From Heracleum sosnowskyi (taxonomy: Eukaryota > Streptophyta > Magnoliopsida > Apiales > Apiaceae), in the NCBI GenBank assembly GCA_030848705.1, contig CM061236.1, forward strand, positions 60,097,481 to 60,161,480: a DNA stretch of 64,000 nt. Direction: 5' to 3'. Of the stretch, positions 1 through 12,900 are shown one piece after another. Every line of letters begins with the position of its first letter. Within the stretch, counting starts at the first letter, position 1. The notes under the pieces were generated by a model. The model ran no database searches. It was not told the origin of the DNA and saw only the letters and a list, made by a program, of their open reading frames with translations. The position numbers were made by a program, and so were the translations under genes.

Positions 1-587
1 GCGGTGCCATTAGGGAATGGGATGCAAGTAGGATATTCGGGAGTAGAGGAATGGATAATTCGCGAACTGCAAGCAGTCACCGGGGTACAAGATCCAACTA
101 TAATTGCATATATGATGATTCCTATATACAAACGAAACCGAGAAAAGAAGCAGTTGTGGAAGAGGAGGAATATTTGGGACCTTTGAGAGGTTTTCTGTTT
201 AAGCATACAGGTTTGTTCTGGCATGAACTAACATGTATTGCAGAAAGTGACTTGTGCATTAAGACTTATGACAACAGAGTAATGTATGTACCAAGGTCGT
301 CTCATTATAACTCTTTCTTGCTTGTAAAAAGATGCTACTGGTTCGACTGCGTCTCTTCCCTAGCTTTGTTATATAATTTCCTTGACAGGTTAAGAGGTTT
401 TAAAAGTGTTCCACAATTTATTAGTTCAACAAATAATAAATCTTGGCGTACATCTTTAATCACTACCGTTTCTCATATTTGTCAAATTCAAAGAGATATG
501 TATGCAGACGTAAAAGGATCGTTTATAGTTGAACAATTTAAAACTCACAAAAACAAAAACTGTCGCAAATATGTTGATACAAACTAA
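1..587 (+). other. Possible 3' part of a neighbouring gene, unidentified
   Basis: Two overlapping plus-strand frames are open here. The frame ending at 587 is open from the window edge and has an acidic run (EEEE) near position 160. The frame ending at 186 is also open from the edge. I recognise neither product. The base composition of the first 190 bases is less AT-rich than the spacer that follows, as expected for the end of an exon, so this may be the tail of a gene convergent with the PEP carboxylase gene. It may equally be chance open frames or the 3' flank of PEP carboxylase. Confidence 0.25.
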
Positions 588-665
588 AAAACGGGAAAGA
601 CCCAGGGCATGTCATTTTGTAATTCACAACTTCTGTATTATTTATGTAACAAATGACAAGGAATC

Positions 666-962
666 TCAGCCAGTGTTCTGCATCCCAGCAGCAATCCCCT
701 TCATTGTCAGAATAAGTGTATCTTCCAGTCCAGGAGGGTACTCACTAGTAGGGTTGAGCTTGAGAAGCTCTGCAGCTGGTTTGCTCAATTCCATAATTTC
801 CTTTGAAAGATGTGGCTTCACTTTAACCTCATAACTTGGATCACGAACCCGCTTCAACGTGTAGGCTTGGAGAACATTCAGGGTCGTAATATATGACTCT
901 CGAATTTGGAGTCTCTGTTTTAAATATGGATCTCCTTCTAACAAATCCTTGTGACCTGCAAT
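666..962 (-). CDS. PPC: PEP carboxylase exon 10 (C-terminal)
   Basis: Encodes residues 868-965 and the stop, starting IAGHKDLLEGDPYLKQ and ending GIAAGMQNTG, the conserved C-terminus required for activity. Arg884 (KQRL) is the form associated with normal malate/aspartate sensitivity in C3 enzymes. Confidence 0.95.
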   Translation of the reverse strand: MAGHKDLLEGDPYLKQRLQIRESYITTLNVLQAYTLKRVRDPSYEVKVKPHLSKEIMELSKPAAELLKLNPTSEYPPGLEDTLILTMKGIAAGMQNTG

Positions 963-3900
963 CTACAAAACAAAACGAAGAGAATAGTGTTATATTTCCA
1001 CATTTTTCCTTGAGATTTTTTAAGAACTTTAATGGTCATTTAATCTGTCCATAATGGTGTTCCATGCCCTACTACTTGACAATCTGGAAAATCTTTTCCA
1101 AAATGAAGCGAATTAACAATTTACTTTGCTTGTTTTCTTTGATAGGTCAGTTACAAGAAATTCGAAAACTCACACCAAAAATTTGCCTCCACTGAGCCTC
1201 GAACCAACTATGGACGAGAATATCCGTTAGGCTAAGCAATTTACACTGCTTTAGGTTAGATATTTTTAAATTACATAAATCTAGAAAATTTTATATTCTA
1301 GATTACCTGGAGAAGAAGGCTCTTGGTTTCTTCATATATTGTTCTCAGTCGCTCACCGAATGGCCACAGTTCTTCTGAAACAAGGAGCTTGTCATACAAA
1401 GCAGCAATCCCTGGGTCTCCCTTTGCAAAAACCATCTCAATTAAATCTATTGTCACTCTAAAGAAAGGCCATTCATTGTACATCTCCTTTAACACTTGAA
1501 GATTTCTTATATCTTTATCGAGTACATGCCTAAAAGCAGCTCCAAAGCCGAGCCATACTGGGAGATGAAACCTCGTCTGCGTCCATGCGAAGATCCATGG
1601 GATTGCTCGCAGAGATTCTATTCCACCACTTGGTTTACGTTTTGACGGACGACTACCAATATTCATGCGACCATACTCCAACTCTGGCGTTGCCTGCATA
1701 TTGCAAACACATGCAATATCAGATCTACATGTATCAGCTTTCATGGTTAGATCTTTAAAGCTTTTGGAAGAAGACAGTAATATAAGTATCACAAAGTAAT
1801 TCTAAGTGCAGTCTGCAGACATGAAGAAGTTAGCAGCATATTATTAAATTCAAGTAACATTCAGCTAAAACAGCAAATGATACAAACTAGCTGATAAAAC
1901 ATGCTGAGAGTGAGATCTAAGAGGGTTTTGATGCAATACTTCCATTTAAAGCAGAAGATTAAAAGACGAAAAGATAAGAAGAAAACTCACAAGACGAAAG
2001 TATTCAACAAATCGAGGCTCTTCAAAAACGATTGAACGATATTGCTCTGTAGCAATGATTGCCATTTCATCCAATAGTGAACGCCATTCTGGCTTTGGCG
2101 AGATCGGAGGATGCATCCCATGCTCAAGGGTTGCAGCTGTGAATCTTTGGAGTGTTCTAAAACACAAGTGCTCCTCACCAAATGATTGTTCAATAACTTC
2201 ACCTTGTACAGTGACACGTAGTGATCCTTGGATCGTATCCGGTGGTTGAGATAGTATAGCAAGATGTGTTGGACCCCCGCCTCGTCCCACTGTTCCTCCG
2301 CGTCCATGGAACATTGTAAGCTTTACACAAAATTCTTTTGCAACTTTTATAAGCTCCTCCTGAGCCTTATATAGCTGCCAAGCCGCAGAGAGACGACCTG
2401 CATCCTTTCCAGAATCGGAGTACCCTATCATGACTTCTTGTTTTCCATGTATCCGGTTCCGGTACCAATCAATTGAGAAAAGCCGAGCCAAGGCAGCAGG
2501 TGCAGCCTTAAGATCAGCTAGTTTCTCAAACAAAGGAACAACCCTTAGTGGAGTCTTGACATGGCACTCTCGTTGCAAAAGTTCTACAGCAAGTACATCA
2601 GATGGTGCAGTTGCCATTGAAATTATGTAAGCACCAAAACTGTCAGAAGGAAGTTCTGAAATTACATTAAAGGTATCCAACACATCAGCAATTTCTTCAG
2701 TTTTAGGAAGATCAGGACCAAACAGAGGGCGTTTGCCACTAAGTTCAGATAAGAGCCATTCCTGCCTGCGTTCCTCTGACCATTCCCGATAAGATCCAAT
2801 TTCCAAGTGCTTAGTAATAGCATCCATCACATCCGTGTGCCTATCTGATTCTTGTCTGATATCAAGTCTCACGAGGGAGAGACCAAAGGTAGAAACTTGC
2901 CGTAAGAAATCAAGAAGGCTTCCATCAGCAATGGCCTTATCACCACAGGAGCAGAGGGATCTGTAACAGAGTTCAAGTGGCTCCAGAAACTACAGGCAAA
3001 AGGAATCCATAATTAATACTTTCATATAGTCACATGTAGATGCACGCAAATTCCTTTTGAAATGATGTTCATTATTCTCTATTTATCATGCAATTTAAGT
3101 TGCTGAAAATTTTGACTATCTGGCGTATCATTTCCCTGATCTAATCCTTATAAAACTGTAGAGATGCACACTTCTTGCCTGCCAACTACTGGCCACCACT
3201 TTAGAAAGTTCAAGTTCGACATAGGACAGTAAGCAACATCTGAATCAATTTTAAAATACTCTATTCCTGGAATAATAAGACTTTACTTGCCCTACCAGCA
3301 GATACTAGGTAAAAGGATAGGAAAAATGGCTACCAAAGAAAAACATAGTAACAGTATATGAAAGAATCATTAAGCAAAAAATAATAATAGACAAGAGGCG
3401 TATGAACCTGCTCAACATTTGTCAAAGTTGCCTCTTCAGGAACATCTGATATCCCATTGGATAATATCTGACAAGAACGCTCACGTGTATTATAAAGTTT
3501 ATCCCTCACATCACCAAGAATGACACGGTACGGCTCATTCGGAGGTATTTGTTTCCAGAACTCTGTAAAATAAAGTAATGATGATAGCAAATATTCACCA
3601 ATATAACGTTAGATAATAAGATATTTGCGTAGTCGCTAAATTTAATTACAAGCAGGCCTAGCTCACGTACCAATACACTATATTAGTACTTCACATAACT
3701 AACATAAGTCACCAACATATGATGACAAAGAGAATAAAACAGGAAAGCTAGTTGGGGAAATCGTGTAAAGAGGCCACTAGGCGCTTGCTTAACAGGCATA
3801 TAAGGATAGCCGAAAACTGGCTTCTTATTAGTATTGAATTAAGATCTTTGTTAACATTTCAACAATTTAAGATGTCAAGGACCCATGCTCGGACATCTGA

Positions 3901-6900
3901 ATTTCCCAATGTGGTATTAAATGTAAGAAAATTATATGATAAAGAATTTCAAACAAAGATCATGTGCATACCAATATAGTGTTTTGCATCTCTCTTCGAG
4001 GACTTATGAAGTTCATCTGCTCGAGAACCAAGTTCATCACTGCAGCGCCACATTGATAACTGACAAGGATTTTAGTTTAGAAGCAAAAAGTGAAACATTG
4101 GTATTAAAAATCAATTTGATCTAAAATTGATTATAAGAACCGAAAATATTATTACCTCAAACATAAGGTCCTCTATCTGAGAAAAGTATATATTTGCAGC
4201 CATCATCCTAGCCAGTAGACAGACATCCCTTGTGACTTCAGGAGTTACCCTCGGGTTTCCTACAGCCAAAAGGTGGATTAAGTTTGCCAATTAAAATTGG
4301 GAAATGCTATTTCCGGAGCCGTTTTTTAATTTCCAGGGCAATAAATGTTGCATATGCCCCCTGCATTCACAAAGTGTCGCATATTGTATTACTATATACT
4401 ACAAATAGCTCTGGAAATAAAAAAAGAGCTCTTAGGAGGAAGCAGTATCAATAAGCAGACTTAACTTGGTATGTAGACTTTCTAAATATACAGCGATATC
4501 TATAAAGGTACAGATCACTGATCCATTTTGGTCCCGGATATGTCACGTCATGTGCACTTGAGTCAATTTTGCATCATCGTTCATGCAGTTACTTTCCATT
4601 GCTCGGCAAGGAGGTCAATAAACATGTCTACCAATTCATTTTTCTATTTTCCGTACTCTTCTCGCAGCAATGCAACAAGTATAAATTAATTAATTGTTCC
4701 TACAGGGCCGTAAATACTCTTTAGTGTAGAAATTCCATCAACTAATTTTTTTTTCTCAGTCTTGTTCATGCAAGATTGTTAATCTCTCTAATGTAGTTTC
4801 TCAGTCTGGATTCATTACAGAAGAGAAGTAAGCAAATCTAAGGCTTAGCCTTTGTTTAGCGAGGATGTGTGCATTGTGGTAAAAGAGAAATTCTATAGAT
4901 AACCACCCCTGTTTGTTAATGAGGTAGAGACGAATGGAAGTTAAAATGGAAGCTATGCCTGGATATAAACATAATGTCAACAACAATCATAAAATATAGA
5001 TGTTCTAATATTGCCGAATAGTGGTAGTGCGCTGCCAAAGTATTTTTCAGCCATATTAATTGACAATTAGTTCAATTAGTTATAATCTCATAGGCGTTTC
5101 TAAATATACAACCAAAAGTTCTTCAGTTAGTAAAATATGGATGAGAGAGAGAGAGAGACAGACATGCTCATAGATTATTGGTATATATTAGAAGGGTATA
5201 CCATCACGATCACCACCCATCCATGAAGAGAATTGAATAAGAGGTGCATTGTAAGGTATACGTTCATTTATTCCTATATTTTTCAAAGCAGTATCCACAC
5301 GACGCAAGAATTTTGGTACTCCCTTCCAAATTGTTTCATGGAAGTAGCTCATTCCTGCTCTCATTTCATCTTGTGGCGTCGGCGCAGTTCTTCTGATTTC
5401 ATCAGTGCGGAATGCAGCTTGTATCTACATGCAAGAAAAGAAAGAACCAGCCATTAAACAATTAACAAGAAACTTTAAGAGTTTGTTGGTACATAGATGG
5501 GTACTTTTCAGACTTGTCTTACATCCATAATACTTTTTACCCTGCTACAAGAACTTAATAGTAATGAAGTGACTTTCTAAAAAGAGTAAAAATTCCTAGA
5601 AGTTATTTTTTAAAAAAGAAAGAAATTCCTTCAAGTTGTACTAAGAAAATATGGATATTGTCCTTGTAATGACACCTAAAAAACAACAATCTCAAACTGG
5701 GAACTTCCAGTTCATTTTGAGTAAGAAGAGGAGTTAACGTTACAGGAATAATACATACCTCTCTCTGAAGGGATTCATCCAGCTCCTGTTTATCGTCAGG
5801 AGTGATGTCTTTAGCATAGAACTGAGCCACACAATCGCGTATCCTGGAACAACATACAAGGAAATAAGTATGACTCTGGTAAAGGAGCATTAATTTATTC
5901 TGTTCCATTGATGGAAAAGTGAAGAGCAGACCAACCTTGCATGCTTCTGAAGCAAAGATCTTCGAACTGACTGTGTAGGATGCGCTGTGAGGACTAAGTC
6001 AACTGTCTGATTCTTCAAGGCGTCAAAAATTTCTTCTGGGGTCTTCTTCAATTGCCCCACAAGTCTCTTGAAAGTCTCTTCGATATCTGACTCAGTTGTT
6101 GCAGATGACTCATCAGCCAGATTACCCTTCTTCAGTTTGATTCTTCGCCTGTAAGCTATTTGAACCTCTTCAGCCAAGTTGGCCAAGTTAAGCATGTGGG
6201 AGAAGGATTTAGCAACCACAATAGAATCCCCAGCATCTAAACTTGTCAGCATACTTCCAAGCTCCTCCAATTTTTGAGGGTCAGTTTTGCCTTCATACTC
6301 AGCAGATAACTCGTAACAGTCTTGCACCTAATAAAGAGTTCGAATAAAATAAATACTAAGTAGAACCAACTACATCGGACATACAAATTTTATAAACTCT
6401 ATGAAATGTTTCCAACAGTAGCGTGAATGCTTAAAAAAACGCTTACTGTTCTAGGATTTCCTTAATTATAATAGTGCTCATGAAAAATTCATATGCTCAT
6501 GACTAAAACATGGAAATCCTATGGTAACATTAAGCCAGTAGAATTCTGCAAAGCAAGGCAGGAAAACAAAAGGCAAGACGATAGCTCATCCGAGATGAAA
6601 CTTAAGAAGCACATATATTGAGAAAGCTTAAAGCTCATTCTCTTGCACACCGGAAACAAATATATAAGAAGCACATATATTGAGAAAGCGGCGAAGAATT
6701 ACTATATAAAACCACTAGACTGAAGCAGGGGTGAACTGCAGATGCAGAACCACCAGAGGGCCATTCACCTTGCCTCATTTTAAAGTTATTCTAAACATTG
6801 ACTAATAAATTGGGGGTTTACCTCCAAGTTAGAGGTGGCAAGATAGTTTGATGTGGGTTTTGTATTTAAAAACAGTCATGAGTCATTCCTCATTATTATG

Positions 6901-9900
6901 CTACACTTTATTAGTATATTTCTTCATTCCTCATTGTTATGCTACACTTTATTATACTCGTGCGATGCACGTTACTTAAATTTTATTTATAATTATTTTG
7001 TTTATAATTATATTTTAATTAGGAACACACGATTGTTTTTTTAATATTTATAATTATATTTATTTATGAATATTTTAATATTTAAAAGTTATTAGTTTAC
7101 ATGATTAAATTATTGTTAAAAAAGATTTAGCCAAAAAATATTATAGTTAAAAATTTGATATTTATTATATTTCACACGCTCAATTTAATATTTGTTTATA
7201 TTGAGTTATAAAAGTTAGATTTGGCCAATTTTACGGTCCACATGAAATTCACAAAATAATCTTTAATTTAGTTGTGGTTTAATAATTCTTTTTCAATTAA
7301 AAACTATTCTAAAACTAAAAAGAGAATAAAGTGACGAAATTTAATATTGAGAATTCTATTCGATTTAGGAAATCTACTTATATGTAGTTTAGATTACTGG
7401 AATACCATTTATTAACCAAATACAGTTTTTAATGTTAAATCTAACAGTTTTCACCTATCTATTTAAGATTAAACGATTTTTATTATTTTGATATTAAATG
7501 GGTTTCCTTATTTAATTACAACTATTTTTATGTTTTAACTTTTTGGAAAATCCAATTCTAATATAATATCTTTTAACTTATATCATTTTTAGATAATAAC
7601 TTCTTTTTATATGATATAATCTTGATCGTCTATTTTTAAAAGTATTGGATCTAACGGTTGAGAATGTTTTGGCGGTATTTAGGACCAAACTACCAGGATA
7701 ACATCATTAATTTTTTTAATATTTATATTTTTTAAATATTTATTGCTAAAATATAATATACTCTTTTTTGTAATAGGTTAATGATGCGGGAACTTTGAAC
7801 TTTTGAGAAAATAAATTATGAATTAAAATATAATTTTTTTTGTAATAGTTCTTCTTTTAAAGTAGTACACCGTGACGATCAAAATTCTATATAAAATTCA
7901 TTTTTTTATAGTATATATCCCGTAAATATCTATGTTATTATATTAAAGACTAAATAATGAAAGCTTTCTTATAAGTCTGGTCGCTTGATCACTCAATCCA
8001 TAATCAAATGATCTAATGTTTGAATCTACAAACAACATATTAAAATTTACACGTTTTTTTTGAAAAATTAGATTTTTTTCATTTTTTTTCCTTGCAGACA
8101 TGGGTTATTTGATAATATTTTTTATAAAGTACGATTTTTCAAAAAAGAACTATACTAATTGATTAACAAACTTTTAAAGTTTCAAATTTAATAATTTACA
8201 ATGTATATATGTTAAAAAAGTTAGGCCTATTCTGTAGCTGAGTCTAAAATTTCAAAATACGGTATTTTTAAATATGAATATAGTCCTGCTAACAATGAAA
8301 TTAGGTCTCTATGAGTTCTTATAAAACAAAATCACCATTTGCGTATAATTTATTATTTAATAATAAATAATATTTAATTAGTTATGATATAAAATTTAAT
8401 AAAATAGGATAAAAAATATGCACAAATTTATAAAATTTTATCATCGTATTATTATATTCTTTGTTGATTTGAATTTTTCTTAGATTGATTTGAATTTTTG
8501 AACATAGATTTCTAAATTTAAAATAGTTATAAAAAATTAATTAAATTGGCATTAAAATAATGATGACGTAATAATTATTATTAGAAAATAAATACCCACT
8601 TTACTAATTTGGGCTTTATCTTGTGTTTTAAAAATTAGATTTTAACGATTTTATACCCCACATGAAGATAACTAAATTATCTTTAATTAAAAGATGGTTT
8701 AACAATTTTTATCTAACTGGAATTGTCCATGAAAAAGAAAAGAAAGTCACGAATTTTTTACATGGAGAATTCTATTCAGTATAGAAAACTTATTTATATT
8801 TGGTATATTTGGTTTAAATTATCAAAATACACTTTTTAGAATTTAAATATAATCCTTTTTATTAATAAAATACACTTTTTTAATATTTGATCTAACGATT
8901 TTCATTTATGTAGTTAAGATCTAATGGTCCTTATTAGTTTGGTTGTCAAAGACCGTACGATCAAATTTTTGGATAAGATCCCTATTATGTTTATTATATG
9001 GGTTCAGGAGACTAACAAAAAGGTGAAGACCTGGAGACCAATTCTACACCCTTAGATTAGATTAACTTGAATTCAATGGTCATCATTTTTTTATTATACT
9101 TCATAAAATTAAACATAACAAAATTATATTATTATACATAAAGTACACATGTTGTTCTTTTTAACCATCCACGTTTTTAAAACCTACAACATCCGACATT
9201 ATATTTAGCAAGTTGGGAGGATTTGGGAGGATCTATATCACTAAACATCGTACTCCAAATATTATAAACAAAAAGTTCTGCATATAAAAAATATGTTTTA
9301 GAAATAAAAAAAAAACCAATGCTTACTGCATAACAATGAAAAAAATGTGTAAAAAATTAAATTATGCAAAAATAAAGAATAAACTAGTAAAATAATAATG
9401 TTTTGCAACTAAAGTAATGCACTAAATTAAAATAATAATATATTGCACTAAAAAATTATGAATACAATAATTGAAAGTAAAAAGTTTTGCAAACAAAATA
9501 ACATAGAATATTAAAATTGTGCAAATTTTTTGAATAAAAAAAATGGAAGACGTGAGAATGAATGTAATGCATATTGTAGTTAACAATACATACAACCAAT
9601 TTATAAGTGTGTAAAACAAAATAATATGTACCTATAGAAACCAATGGTGTAACATGTGGTCTCGGTCTCCAGTTAAGTTTATGTCTCCCTATAATTTTTC
9701 TCTAAAGATTTAATATAATAAGGATATCAAGTATATATTGATATAAGTATTTTACTAATTGCCTTTACTTTTAATGTTTCGGTTTCATTTACGGTGTATA
9801 TAAAATTTTCAAATACATTATTACTTAAAAATTATTAAATAGAATAAAAATTATGTTATGATTATATAAAATTTTATTCTCATATTATTATATTCTTTAT

Positions 9901-12900
9901 CGATTTGAATTTGTTCTTAATTAATTTTAATACTTTATTTAAATAAACATAAAATTTCTATATTTAAAACAATTAGTGGAAAAATAAATAAATTGGTGCT
10001 ACAAAAATTTTTTTTATTAAAATTTAGATACTCACTTTACTATTTAGGTTATATCCTGAGTTTTATAAATTGAATTTTGACGATTTTACAATCCATGCGA
10101 AACTAACGAAATTATTTTTAATTTAATGATGGTTTAATAATTATTATCTAACTTGACAGGTTGACCTACCCATAAACCGAAAAGAAAAGATGGTTAAGAA
10201 TTTTTACATAAAGAATTCAATTCAATATAGAAAATCAATTTATAACTGGTTTAAATTATCAAAACACACTTCTTAGTATTTAAATATAATCTCACCTTTA
10301 ATCAAATACACATTTTAATATAATTATTATATTCAAAATTATCGTTTATGAATATGAAACCCTCAATATTTTAATAATATTTTGATATTATCCTTTTTTT
10401 TGTTTGTTATATGTAAAATAATATAATTATAATTTGGATTAATCAAATTGTTATGTTCCTTCAGGAAAAAAAGTGTTTAAATTTATTTATGTACAGGAGT
10501 TCTCGTAAGTCTCTTTAGGTTCACGTGTATCATTGTTAGTATAATATATATGAGCATTATATTGATAATTTTTAATATTGTAATCAATATGAATTGTTAT
10601 CTTGATATTTGGTTTAACAATTATTATCTAATTGGAACTATACACAAATTCAAGAGAAAATATATTTAAGAATTTTTATATAGAAAACTTTTAAATTATC
10701 AAAATACACTTTTTAGTATTTAAATATAATTCTATTATTAATCAGATACACATTTTCATATTAGATCTAACAATTCTCATCGATCTATCTAACTGTAATT
10801 ATTAATTTGGTCGTATAGTGATCGTACACGGACCAGATCGATTTTAATTTTTTCTTAAATTGATTTTAATATTTTATTGAAATAAAAATAAAATTTATAA
10901 ATTAAAAAAATTAGGAAAAAAATTAAATTGGTGCTACAATAAAAAAAATATTTATTAAAATTTAGATAATCACTTTACTCTTTGGGCTCTATCTTGAGTT
11001 TTAGACAACAGATTTTAACGATTTTACGGCCCATGCGAAACTAATAAAATTATCTTTAATTTAATTATGGTTTAATAATTTTTATCTAACTGAAACTATC
11101 CATAAACTAAAGAGAAAAGATAATTACTAATTTTTACATAAAGATTTCTATTCAATATAGAAAACCCATTTATAATTGGTTTAATTTAATCACTTTACTG
11201 TTTGAGCTCTATCTTGAGTTTTAGACAACAGATTTTAACGATTTTACCGCCCATGCGAAGCTAACAAAATTATCTTTAATTTAATTATGGTTTAATAATT
11301 TTTATCTAACTGGAACTATCCATAAACTAAAGAGAAAAGATAATTATGAATTTTTACATAAAGATTTCTATTCAATATAGAAAACTCATTTATAATTAGT
11401 TTGAATTATCAAAATACACCTTTTAGTATTTAAATATTATCCTATTATTAATCAAATAAAATTTTTAATATTATATCTAACAGTCCTAATCTATTTGAAT
11501 ATTTATAGTTTTATAATCCAACGGATCATATACTTTTGGTAGTACAGTGACCGACCAAAGTAAGTTTTGGATAAGATCTCCCTTAGCTTATTATATACTA
11601 GCTTATAGCCCGTGCGATGCACGGTTACTTAAATTTTATTTATAATTATTCGGTTTATAATTATATTTTTATTACGATGCAACACACGATTGTTTTTTTA
11701 ATATTTATAATTATATTTATTTATGAATATTTTAATATTTAAAAGTTATTAGTTTATATGATTAAATTATTGTTAAAAAAGATTTAGCCAAAAAAAATTA
11801 TAGTTAAAAATTTGATATTTATTATATTTTACACGCTCAATTTAATATTTGTTTATATTGAGTTATAAAAGTTAGATTTGGCCAATTTTACGGTTCACAT
11901 GAAATTCATAAAATAATCTTTAATTTAGTTGTGGTTTAATAGTTCTTTTTCAATTAAAAAATATTCTAAAACTAAAAAGAGAATAAAGTGACGAAATTTA
12001 ATGTTGAGAATTCTATTCGATTTAGGAAATCTACTTAACTTATATGTAGTTTAGATTATTAGAATAATCTTTATTAACCAAATACATGTTTTAATGTTAA
12101 ATCTAACGGTTTTCACCTATCTATTTAAGATTAAACGATTTTTATTATTTTGGTTATAAATGGGTTTTCTTATTTATTTACAACTATTTTTATGTTTTAA
12201 CTTTTTGGAAAATCCAATCCTAATATAATATCTTTTAACTTATATCATTTTTAGATAATAATTTCTTTTTATATGATATAATCTTGATCATCTATTTTTA
12301 AAAGTATTGGATCTAACGGTTGAGAATGTTTTGGCGGTATTTAGGACCAAATTACCGGGATAACATCATTAATTTTTCTTAATATTTATAATATTTTAAT
12401 TTTTTTAAATATTTATTGCTAAAATATAATATACTCTTTTTTGTAATATGTTAATGATGCGGGAACTTTGAACTTTTGAGAAAATAAATTATCAATTAAA
12501 ATATATATTTTTTGTAATAGTTCTTCTTTTAAAGTAGTACACCGTGACGATCAAAATTCTGTATAAAATTCATTTTTTTTATAGTATATCCCGTAAATAT
12601 CTATGTTATTATATTAAAAACTAAATAATGAAAGCTTTCTTATAAGTGTGGTCGCTTTGTTTGATCACTCAATCCATAATCGTTGGATCTTTCAAATTAA
12701 ATTGTTGAGAAAAGTTACATATAACAGTAAAATTATCATGTAGAATGATCTAAGATTTGAATCTACCAACAACATATTAAAATTTACAGGTTTTTTTTTT
12801 GATTTTTTGATTTTTTTTTCTTTCAGACATAGGTTATTTGATAATATTTTTTGTAAAGTACGATTTTTCAGAAAAGTACTATACTAATTGATTAATATAC

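Noticed and set aside
1194..1240. Intact tRNA gene
   Set aside because: Only box-like words are present; no cloverleaf with acceptor and anticodon stems can be drawn.
9422..9644. Two overlapping hydrophobic frames of about 62-65 codons
   Set aside because: They are runs of A/T-rich codons within the 700-bp insertion, with no homology or conserved feature.
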